Shown here: in pieces, positions 56,201-64,000 of the stretch | Layout: the number at the start of each line of letters is the position of its first letter | How positions within the stretch are numbered: position 1 is the first letter of the stretch | Assembly: GCA_950097015.1 (NCBI GenBank) | Contig: CATNEN010000003.1 | Span: 9,219,501 to 9,283,500 of the forward strand | DNA: 64,000 bases | From: Macrostomum hystrix | Lineage: Eukaryota > Platyhelminthes > Macrostomidae | Direction of reading: 5' to 3' | Position numbers and translations under genes: made by a program | Notes under the pieces: model-generated | What the model saw: the letters and a program-made list of their open reading frames with translations, nothing else | Database searches by the model: none | Told to the model about the DNA's origin: nothing

Positions 56201-58881
56201 TCAAGGAATCCTCATTCAAGGAATCCTAATTCAAGGAATCCGTATTCAAGGAATCCTCATTCAAGGAATCCTCATTCAAGGAATCCGTATTCAAGGAATC
56301 CTCATTCAAGGAATCCTCATTCAAGGAATCCGTATTCAAGGAATCCTCATTCAAGGAATCCTCATTCAAGGAATCCTCATTCAAGGAATCCTCATTCAAG
56401 GAATCCTCATTCAAGGAATCCTCATTCAAGAAATCCTCATTCAAGGAATCCTCATTCAAGGAATCCTCATTCAAGGAATCCTCATTCAAGGAATCCTCAT
56501 TCAAGGAATCCTCATTCAAGAAATCCGTATTCAAGGAATCCTCATTCAAGGAATCCTCATTCAAGGAATCCGTATTCAAGGAATCCGTATTCAAGGAATC
56601 CTCATTCAAGGAATCCGTATTCAAGGAATCCTCATTCAAGGAATCCTCATTCAAGGAATCCGTATTCAAGGAATCCGTATTCAAGGAATCCTCATTCAAG
56701 GAATCCGTATTCAAGGAATCCGTATTCATGGAATCCTCATTCAAGGAATCCGTATTCAAGGAATCCTCATTCAGGGAATCCTCATTCAAGGAATCCGTAT
56801 TCAAGGAATCCTCATTCAAGGAATCCTCATTCAAGGAATCCTCATTCAAGGAATCCTCATTCAAGGAATCCGTATTCAAGGAATCCGTATTCAAGGAATC
56901 CTCATTCAAGGAATCCGTATTCAAGGAATCCGTATTCAAGGAATCCTCATTCAAGGAATCCGTATTCAAGGAATCCTCATTCAGGGAATCCTCATTCAAG
57001 GAATCCGTATTCAAGGAATCCTCATTCAAGGAATCCTCATTCAAGGAATCCTCATTCAAGGAATCCGTATTCAAGGAATCCGTATTCAAGGAATCCTCAT
57101 TCAAGGAATCCGTATTCAAGGAATCCTCATTCAAGGAATCCTCATTCAAGGAATCCTCATTCAAGGAATCCTCATTCAAGGAATCCTCATTCAAGGAATC
57201 CGTATTCAAGGAATCCTCATTCAAGGAATCCTCATTCAAGGAATCCTCATTCAAGGAATCCTCATTCAAGGAATCCGTATTCAAGGAATCCTCATTCAAG
57301 GAATCCTCATTCAGGGAATCCTCATTCAAGGAATCCTCATTCAAGGAATCCTCATTCAAGGAATCCTCATTCAAGGAATCCTCATTCAAGGAATCCTCAT
57401 TCAAGGAATCCTCATTCAAGGAATCCTCATTCAAGGAATCCGTATTCAAGGAATCCTCATTCAAGGAATCCTCATTCAAGGAATCCTCCTTCAAGGAATC
57501 CTCCTTCAAGGAATCCTCATTCAAGGAATCCTCATTCAAGGAATCCTCATTCAAGGAATCCTCATTCAAGAAATCCTCATTCAAGGAATCCTCATTCAAG
57601 GAATCCTCATTCAAGGAATCCTCATTCAAGGAATCCTCATTCAAGGAATCCTCATTCAAGGAATCCTCATTCAAGGAATCCTCATTCAAGGAATCCTCAT
57701 TCAAGGAATCCTCATTCAGGGAATCCTCATTCAAGGAATCCGTATTCAAGGAATCCTCATTCAGGGAATCCTCATTCAAGGAATCCTCATTCAAGGAATC
57801 CTCATTCAAGGAATCCTCATTCAAGGAATCCTCATTCAAGGAATCCGTATTCAAGGAATCCTCCTTCAAGGAATCCTCATTCAAGGAATCCTCATTCAAG
57901 GAATCCTCATTCAAGGAATCCTCATTCAAGAAATCCTCATTCAAGGAATCCTCATTCAAGGAATCCTCATTCAAGGAATCCTCATTCAAGGAATCCTCAT
58001 TCAAGGAATCCTCATTCAAGGAATCCTCATTCAAGGAATCCTCATTCAAGGAATCCTCATTCAAGGAATCCTCATTCAGGGAATCCTCATTCAAGGAATC
58101 CGTATTCAAGGAATCCTCATTCAGGGAATCCTCATTCAAGGAATCCTCATTCAAGGAATCCTCATTCAAGGAATCCTCATTCAAGGAATCCTCATTCAAG
58201 GAATCCGTATTCAAGGAATCCTCATTCAAGGAATCCTCATTCAAGGAATCCGTATTCAAGGAATCCTCATTCAAGGAATCCTCATTCAAGGCCGCATTCA
58301 TTCGGTGCTTAGCCGCGATTAGGAAGAAGGCTTGGGGGCTTGTCATGCAATTTACGCCCTTTCTAGGCACAGTGAGAGTGTACTCTGCCTGACGATGAGA
58401 AAGTCAGGTACATACAGATGTACAGATGTTCACACTTTGTGCTCAGGAGTCAGCTAAATGGGCAGAATTGCCTCCTCGCTGGCTGCGTGTCATTGCCCAT
58501 CATTTGGTGAAAAAATCCCCAGATTTCCCCAAATCTCCCCGAATTTCCTCCCCAAAAAAGGTTCGCGCCGCCATCGAGGCCGCTTCGCCACCGCCGCAGA
58601 CCACCACCTGGGACGACGGCAGAAACAGCATCGCAGTTGGCCGCAGCGGACTGGCCTTCTACGCCGCCAGCACGGACGACGGCCTGACGACTCGTCCGCC
58701 GAATCTGCGAACCGGCCTTCCGGCTGGCACCTACTGCGATGTCATGACCGGGGAGCGAACCAACGACGGCAGCGGCTGCACCGGCAGATCTGTCACGGTG
58801 CAGCCCGATGGCACAGCGGAGATCAGTTTGCCAGAGGGGCAGATCTCAATGCTGATCTACACTGGAGCTAGGCTGGGCTAG
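50226..58881 (+). CDS. amy: Secreted alpha-amylase, GH13, animal chloride-dependent type
   Basis: Hydrolyses internal alpha-1,4 bonds of starch and glycogen; expected to be secreted into the gut. Exons: 50226-50274, 51288-51600, 52523-52712, 53356-53858, 54649-54892 and 58561-58881. Split codons rejoin correctly, giving 539 residues. A hydrophobic signal peptide spans about residues 1-20 ([11 protein letters not shown]). Then come [39 protein letters not shown] with nucleophile D225, YQEVIDL with acid/base E261, and [13 protein letters not shown] with D336. The 36-residue D-to-E spacing equals that of pig amylase. The chloride ligands (Arg of GFRID, Asn of DNHDN, Arg of PRIMSSYDW) are all present. 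The C-terminal beta domain has [18 protein letters not shown] Gly-rich insert (GGGFGGGSG) lies before the third acid. The gene is intact; introns 1, 2, 4 and 5 each carry a private minisatellite and intron 3 carries a SINE and an AATC repeat. Confidence 0.96.
50400..51165 (+). repeat. Amylase intron 1 minisatellite, 30-bp unit
   Basis: About 16 crisp 30-bp units from 50680: AATCAACGAGTCTAAAAATC then CCATTCTTAG. They are preceded from about 50400 by increasingly diverged copies (AATCCCATT, GAATCAACG), so the array shows a decayed left flank and a fresh right part. Confidence 0.94.
51690..52460 (+). repeat. Amylase intron 2 minisatellite, 20-bp unit, about 36 copies
   Basis: Unit GAGTTTGAGTAGATTGGGAA with ATAGGAAA and ATTGGAAA variants. 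The coding strand is very poor in C. The array begins about 85 bp after the donor and ends about 60 bp before the acceptor. Confidence 0.95.
52860..53030 (-). mobile_element. SINE family 2 copy 2 in amylase intron 3
   Basis: The minus strand reads GTAGTTCGAATCTCGGCC (B-box-like) and then, after about 80 bp, CTTCACCCAGCTGTGAAATG. This is the same B-box-to-core arrangement as 23140-23375. The tRNA head is only partly preserved. Confidence 0.55.
53110..53345 (+). repeat. AATC tetranucleotide repeat in amylase intron 3
   Basis: Degenerate (AATC)n and (AACC)n microsatellite running to within 10 bp of the acceptor at 53355. Confidence 0.93.
53875..54560 (+). repeat. Amylase intron 4 minisatellite, 12-bp unit, about 56 copies
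   Basis: Unit GATTTCGGGTTG with GTTC, GTAG and GTTT variants. A block of 324 bp (27 units) is duplicated: the variant series from about 54060 recurs from about 54384. It starts about 15 bp after the donor. Confidence 0.95.
54920..58292 (+). repeat. Amylase intron 5 minisatellite, 15-bp unit, about 225 copies
   Basis: Unit TCAAGGAATCCTCAT with main variants CCGTAT, TCAGGG and AATAAT. It begins about 30 bp after the donor (54893) and occupies 3.4 of 3.7 kb of the intron. The amylase reading frame continues open through the whole array as HSRNP repeats to a stop at 58312. A minus-strand frame (NEDSL repeats) is also open; neither is a gene. Confidence 0.97.
58293..58510 (+). mobile_element. SINE family 1 copy 3, lacking its tRNA head, in amylase intron 5
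   Basis: Contains GGGGGCTTGTCATGCAATTT, GCCTGACGATGAGAAAGTCA, AAATGGGCAGAATTGCCTCC and CATCATTTGGTGA, matching the body of the SINE at 36169-36582 in order. The head is missing; the copy starts where the 15-bp array stops and ends about 50 bp before the last amylase exon. Confidence 0.75.
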
Positions 58882-59059
58882 CTATAGTTTGTCAGTTCCA
58901 TGCAGAGAATAATGATTTGAAAACACTGCTGTATTCAGTTAAATTCATTGACCAAAAAATATAACCTTAAAAGACTGATTTGATCGTTCCAATTTTGTTT
59001 TATGAGCATTGCAGCACAAGAAAAATATTAAATCATACAATTATAGTAGTAGCTACTTG

Positions 59060-59915
59060 ACAACCGTCACCCCTGTCACTCTTATTCTCACTCTGTCACT
59101 CTTCATCTCACTCTGTCACTCTTCATCTCACCCTGTCACTCTTCATCTCACCCTGTCACTTTCACTCTCACCCTCTCACTCTTCATCTCACCCTGTCACT
59201 TTCACTCTCACCCTGTCACTTTTACTCTCACCCTCTCACTCTTCATCTCACCCTGTCACTCTTCATCTCACTCTGTCACTCTTCATCTCACCCTGTCACT
59301 CTTCTTCTCACCCTGTCACTCTTCATCTCACCCTGTCACTCTCCTTCTCACCCTGTCACTCTTTATCTCACCCTGTCACTCTTTATCTAACCCTGTCACT
59401 CTTCATCTCACCCTGTCACTCTTCATCTCACTGTCACTCTTCATCTCACTCTGTCACTCTTCATCTCACCCTGTCACTCTTTATCTCACCCTGTCACTCT
59501 TCATCTCACCTTGTCACTCTTCATCTAACCCTGTCACTCTTCTTCTCACCCTGTCACTCTTTATCTCACCCTGTCACTCTTTATCTAACCCTGTCATTCT
59601 TTATCTAACCCTGTCACTCTTCATCTCACCCTGTCACTCTTCATCTCACTGTCACTCTTCATCTCACCCTGTCACTTTCACTCTCACCCTCTCACTCTTC
59701 ATCTCACTCTGTCACTTTCACTCTCACCCTCTCACTCTTCATCTCACCCTGTCACTCTTCATCTCACCCTGTCACTCTTCATCTCACCCTGTCACTTTCA
59801 CTCTCACCCTCTCACTCTTCATCTCACCCTGTCACTTTCACTCTCACCCTGTCACTTTTACTCTCACCCTCTCACTCTTCATCTCACCCTGTCACTCTCC
59901 TTCTCACCCTGTTTT
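59060..59915 (+). repeat. 20-bp minisatellite between amylase and caveolin, about 43 copies
   Basis: Unit CACTCTTCATCTCACCCTGT with TTCACTCTCACCCTCT, CTTTATCTAA and CTCCTTCTC variants. A run of variants near 59150-59250 recurs near 59800-59880. It lies in the shared 3' flank of the convergent amylase and caveolin genes. Confidence 0.94.
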
Positions 59916-60078
59916 CTTTCGTCAACAGTTTGAAACAGCTTTTTTGCTCATTTCTATTATTGATTAGTTATTATAAATAGACTTTAGTATAGAAGCAATA
60001 AATAAGGTGCATATATAATCGTTATCTCCTAATAACAGTAAAATCATTATCCAAAATTAGCTGTCCAAAGTTGCCTAA
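59916..60078. other. 3' flank of caveolin copy 1
   Basis: A short AT-rich spacer after the caveolin stop codon on the minus strand. No feature recognised. Confidence 0.4.
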
Positions 60079-61942
60079 TCATTTGTTGGCCACTTTGATA
60101 CGGCTAAACACGAGACCGCAGGCCCGACAAACAGAACCGCACACCAAATCGGCGTAGGCCTCATAAAACTCTCTGAATACGCCAATGTAGATCTGGCACA
60201 GTTTTAGATTCGGTGTGTAGCACCAGATGTTCTGGTAGGCAACGATGGCGAAAGTGCAGCCCCAGTATAGAGCGATGCACAGGCCTGTGAACAGAGTCAA
60301 GAATTTGTAGCAGCAGTTCTTGCCGCAGGTGAAACAGGTGTGCGACAGGCGCCAGACACAATCGATGGAGTGGGCGTGCTCCGGCTCGCCTAGGACTTCG
60401 TCGAAGCCCACCTGTAATTTAATTTGGGGTAGGGTTAGGGTTAGGGTTAGGGTTAGGGTTAGATTTAGGGCTAGGGCTACTTCGTGTTGTAAAATTTTGG
60501 GTTCTAACAACTGGTATAAATTTTGTTCTAATAAAAATGATTTACTATTATTCATACTAATCATACCTAATATGATTAGGTAGGCTGCTCATATTAGTTG
60601 AAAAATATTATTCATGCTAAAAAGAGGGTGTCATACACGATGAAATCGATTAGTCATGCAAGATGAAATAGATTGCTAATACAATATGAAATAGACTGGT
60701 CATACAAGATGAAATGGATTGGTCATACTAGATTAAATGGATTGGTCATACAAGAGGAAAAAGATTGGTCATACAAGATGAAATAGACTGGTCATACAAG
60801 ATGAAATAGATTGTTCATTCCAGATGAATTATATTGGTCATACAAGATGAAACAGATTGGTCATTCTAGATGAAATCGATTGGTCATACAAGATGAAACA
60901 GATTGGTCATTCTAGATGAAATCGATTGGTCATACAAGATGAAACAGATTGGTCATTCTAGATGAAATCGATTGGTCATACAAGATGAAACAGACTGGTC
61001 ATTCTAGATGAAATCGATTGGTCATACAAGATGAAACAGACTGGTCATTCCAGATGAAATCGATTGGTCATACAAGAGGAAACAGACTGGTCATTCTAGA
61101 TGAAATCGATTGGTCATACAAGATGAAACAGATTGGTCATTCTAGATGAAATCGATTGGTCATACAAGATGAAACAGACTGGTCATTCTAGATGAAATCG
61201 ATTGGTCATACAAGAGGAAACAGACTGGTCATTCTAGATGAAATCGATTGGTCATACAAGATGAAATAGACTGGTCATACAAGAGGAAATAGATTGGTCA
61301 TACAAGATGAAATAGACTGGTCATACAAGATGAAATAGATTGTTCATTCCAGATGAATTATATTGGTCATACAAGATGAAACAGATTGGTCATTCTAGAT
61401 GAAATCGATTGGTCATACAAGATGAAACAGATTGTTCATTCCAGATGAATTATATTGGTCATACAAGATGAAACAGATTGGTCATTCTAGATGAAATCGA
61501 TTGGTCATACAAGATGAAACAGATTGGTCATTCTAGATGAAATCGATTGGTCATACAAGATGAAACATATTGGTCATTCTAGATGAAATCGATTGGTCAT
61601 ACAAGATGAAACAGATTGTTCATTCCAGATGAATTATATTGGTCATACAAGATGAAACAGATTGGTCATTCTAGATGAAATCGATTGGTCATGCAAGATG
61701 AAACAGACTGGTCATTCTATATGAATTAAACTGGTCGTACTGGATGAAGTACGAGTAGATTGTTCATTCTAGATGAAATAGATAAATAGATGAAATATCT
61801 GCTTTTACGCATACCATACAAACAAGACAAAGGTAAATGAACTGCTGCTCACCTTGAGATGATTGTTGAGTCCATTTGGATCCCGGTTCACCATGTCCAT
61901 GTCCGAGTTGTCGCTATGAGCGTCGTCATCGCGTCGACCCAT
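60079..61942 (-). CDS. cav: Caveolin, copy 1 (complete)
   Basis: Membrane-inserted scaffold protein that shapes caveolae. Two exons: 61942-61853 (30 codons) and 60411-60079, joined in phase 0, giving 140 residues. Exon 1 encodes an acidic N-terminus ending VNRDPNGLNNHLK, the counterpart of the DPxxLN motif of caveolins. Exon 2 has FDEVLGEPEHAHSIDCVW (caveolin signature FEDVIAEP-like), a hydrophobic hairpin about residues 63-95 (FLTLFTGLCIALYWGCTFAI) and a Cys-rich C-terminal tail ending RIKVANK. Cysteines are unusually abundant (CFTCGKNCCYK and CGSVCRACG), a possible palmitoylation platform. The intron holds a 23-bp minisatellite and telomeric repeats at its 3' end. Copy 2 starts 1.7 kb away on the other strand. 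Confidence 0.93.
60424..60470 (+). repeat. Interstitial telomere-like repeat (GGGTTA)n in caveolin intron
   Basis: About six copies of GGGTTA (AGGGTTAGGGTTAGGG) lie 12 bp intronic of the caveolin exon 2 acceptor. On the coding strand this reads (CCCTAA)n, with several CTAAC motifs before AAATTAAATTACAG. Confidence 0.95.
60640..61790 (+). repeat. Caveolin copy 1 intron minisatellite, 23-bp unit, dimeric, about 50 copies
   Basis: Two 23-bp types sharing GATTGGTCAT: type A continues ACAAGATGAAACA and type B TCTAGATGAAATC. Through the centre of the array they alternate strictly, giving a 46-bp higher-order unit. The edges are monomeric or mixed. A CCAGATGAATTATATTGGTC variant marks duplicated blocks. 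Confidence 0.95.
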
Positions 61943-62329
61943 GTTCTAACTTTTTTGGCGATTCCGTCGAAAAAAAAACGAATTGAGTTGCTTCTTGAGT
62001 ATCAGGAAATTGTTCTCTGCCAATTTAGGGACCGATTTTGTATAATTGTGAATTTAGTCGCCACACCCAGAAGAAAGTCATTAAATAAAATGTGCATCTC
62101 CTTTCTGCTTCAGCATTTTTTCTCACGATCTTCACATGGACTGACGAGGCTTAAAACATGAAATCATTGGTTGAAATATGAGAAAATTTCCCAGCAAAGC
62201 ATAGCTCGGAGTCTCAAATCCTTATACAGCTAGGTCAACTAGAGAATGTCGCTTAAGAATTAGAGTGTGAATTAAAACTTTTGCTAAAAGCTTCAAAGTG
62301 TATGGCGCCTTCTGTTGAAAAATATCAGG

Positions 62330-62620
62330 GAGTGTCCGAGCGTGGGAATGTCTGGGCGCAGGAATGTCAGAGTATGTTTGGGGAATGTCAGAGTAATGTG
62401 AGGGGAATGTCACAGTATGTGCGGGGATCGGGGAAAGACGTGGAGAATTGTCAGATTATATGTGGGGAACGTCGGGGTATGTGTGGGGAATGTCAGAGTA
62501 TGTCAGAGCATGTGTAAAGATTTTCACAGTTTCTGAGATTTAAGATCTTGTTGGGAATGCAAGAATATGTGAGGGGAATGTGTGAGTATGTGCAACTCAA
62601 TGTCGAAATATGATGTGGAG
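62330..62620 (+). repeat. Degenerate GGGAATGTCAGAGTATGTG-type repeat
   Basis: About 12 imperfect copies of a 15-20 bp motif centred on GGGAATGTCAGAGTATGTG. It is much more diverged than the intronic arrays. Confidence 0.75.
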
Positions 62621-63040
62621 TTTTAATGTGCCAACTATCTTCAAATAAAAATAAAATGTTAATAAACGCTAAAAGTATATGCAGATAAACTGCCGTTTTC
62701 TCATGCCTATCGGGTGCGTATAATTATATAAATCTCATCAGTGATGTACCTGTTTCCATATTAAAACTGTTCTCAGCCCACGGTTACTCAAAACAAGGAC
62801 TGGCTGACAATGCTACATATTTTTTTCATATACTTTAAATGCCCTAGCACCCAGTATCTCGTAAGTTTGTAGCGCGGTTAAGAGGCTACTCAAATTGTTG
62901 TTGAGAACGAGCTCAGTTAAGATCTCGCTTCTTCAAAAAGAAATCGGACAGGGCTTGCAAAGCAAAAATAGAATGAATCAAAATAAGAAAGCTTCACATG
63001 CCAAGCAAGGCTTAATTTGGCCAAATAAATCCAATGGCAA

Positions 63041-63060
63041 CACACACACACACACACACA
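63041..63060 (+). repeat. CA dinucleotide microsatellite
   Basis: About ten uninterrupted CA units in the region between the caveolin genes. Confidence 0.95.
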
Positions 63061-63658
63061 AGCACAAAACGCATATCTACTCAAAACAGCCTTCTCATCT
63101 GATATAGCTGCTTTGTGGTGTGCTAAGAGCATTGTGACAAAATGTGACAGTTGAATTGAATTGACACAGCGCCGCTTTCTTTCAAGCCTTCTTAAAAAAG
63201 CGAGTGGGTCCGAAGCCTTGACAACCAAACACTTCAGACTCTCCTGCAGCGCCCTGCAAGAAGAGAAAGAAAGAATAAAAATTATAATAGCTACAGAAGC
63301 AGCTGAGGGCGCGGAGGCCGGGTGGGCAGGAAAATAAAAAGTGGTGCCACTTTTGAGCTATTCGACCAATTCGAATATCCCCGCTTTTACCTGAGCAGGC
63401 TAACGAACTGTAAAGAATTGGTTTTGGCCAAATTGTCAATTCAACCCACAGCAATGAACTGGGCGGGCAGGGACAGACAAGGCAGAGAGACTGCGCCTAG
63501 AGACTCATTCCAGCGTCCCTCGGTTGGCATGGCAGCGGTCCGGCCACGCGAAATAAATTGGCGCACCCAGCAAGCAGGCGCGGCATTCACGGGCCCCACA
63601 GCAGCTAACAGCGGACCAGTTTTTTGTTACATTTCCCGATCAACAAGCCAGCCTAGCA

Positions 63659-64000
63659 ATGTCCAAGGGAGAGGAACCCAAGAAGGAGGTCGACCTGGTC
63701 AACCGCGACCCCAACCAGCTCAATGGCCACCTCAAGGTAAGTTTCGCGTCCTCTCGTTGCTGACTCGAACGAATGAGTACAAACTCAAAGCTAGGACTCA
63801 ATCTAACCCAAACTAATTAATCGGAAATGCGCAGGTGGGCTTCGAGGAGGTGCTTGGCGAGCCGGAGCATGCCCACTCCATCGACTGTCTATGGCGCAAC
63901 TCGTACATGTGCTTCACCGGCGGCAAGAACTGCTGCTACAAGTTCCTGACTGTCCTCACCGGCCTCTGCATCGCCCTCTGCTGGGGCTGCTCCTTCGCCA
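63659..64000 (+). CDS. cav: Caveolin, copy 2 (partial, runs off right edge)
   Basis: Exon 1 is 63659-63736 (26 codons, MSKGEEPKKEVDLVNRDPNQ then LNGHLK), followed by a short 98-bp intron, and exon 2 from 63835 to the edge. Exon 2 begins VGFEEVLGEPEHAHSIDCLW and continues RNSYMCFTGGKNCCYKFLTV, then LTGLCIALCWGCSFA. The intron position and phase are identical to copy 1 and the exon 2 proteins are about 80 percent identical over the visible part, so the pair arose by local duplication with inversion. Unlike copy 1, this intron is short and has no minisatellite. Confidence 0.93.

Larger units (their letters stand above)
61943..63658. other. Shared 5' region of the two divergent caveolin genes
   Basis: A 1.7-kb region that should hold both promoters. 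It contains a degenerate GGAATGTCAGAGTATGTG repeat (62330-62620) and a CA microsatellite (63041-63060). No core promoter was securely identified. Confidence 0.5.

Noticed and set aside
54581-58392. Long ORFs on both strands encoding HSRNP, FKESS and NEDSL repeats
   Set aside because: They arise from the 15-bp array in amylase intron 5. Only 54649-54892 of the plus ORF is real amylase exon.

Overview
This is eukaryotic nuclear DNA from an animal. Every recognised gene is split by GT-AG introns and encodes a metazoan protein: a nuclear receptor corepressor (NCoR/SMRT), PIG-A, a p53-family factor, a synaptotagmin, a chloride-type alpha-amylase and two caveolins. The vertebrate-type telomere motif GGGTTA occurs as a short interstitial tract. 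Acceptor-like AG sites lie 4 to 32 nt before most start codons, which fits spliced-leader trans-splicing. Together with the extreme minisatellite load, this suggests a lophotrochozoan, perhaps a free-living flatworm. That taxonomic guess is inference and is weak. No bacterial operon, CRISPR array, rRNA gene or intact tRNA gene was seen.

Layout. Bases 1-4816 (minus strand) hold the N-terminal two thirds of an NCoR/SMRT corepressor that runs off the left edge. Bases 4817-8979 are AT-rich and contain a decayed Merlin/IS1595-type transposase (about 5662-5885). Bases 8980-15042 (plus) hold a complete six-exon PIG-A gene of 486 codons. Bases 15043-20872 are tandem-repeat-rich intergenic DNA. Bases 20873-25429 (plus) hold a divergent p53/p63/p73-family gene with five exons and 616 codons. 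Bases 25430-32696 are intergenic DNA with six minisatellites. Bases 32697-37546 (minus) hold a five-exon synaptotagmin of 378 codons that lacks most calcium ligands. Bases 38540-49665 are almost pure tandem repeat, including an 8.7-kb array of a 23-bp unit. Bases 50226-58881 (plus) hold a complete six-exon secreted alpha-amylase of 539 codons, whose last intron is a 3.4-kb array of a 15-bp unit. Bases 60079-61942 (minus) and 63659 to the right edge (plus) hold two head-to-head caveolin genes.

The main theme is the repeats. Nearly every intron longer than about 350 bp is filled by its own minisatellite, with no sequence shared between introns; the exceptions contain SINE-like insertions. Many arrays begin within 20-60 bp of the splice donor. 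Some unit lengths recur in unrelated arrays (31, 20, 15 and 23 bp). One intron repeats a splice-donor-like motif, and another uses telomeric repeats where the branch point and polypyrimidine tract should be. Several arrays are open in all frames and give very long spurious ORFs.

The genes are functionally unrelated housekeeping, signalling and digestive genes with no operon logic. The caveolin pair is the only evident local duplication. Exon boundaries were deduced by hand from GT/AG sites, matching phases and family conservation; no transcript data were available.
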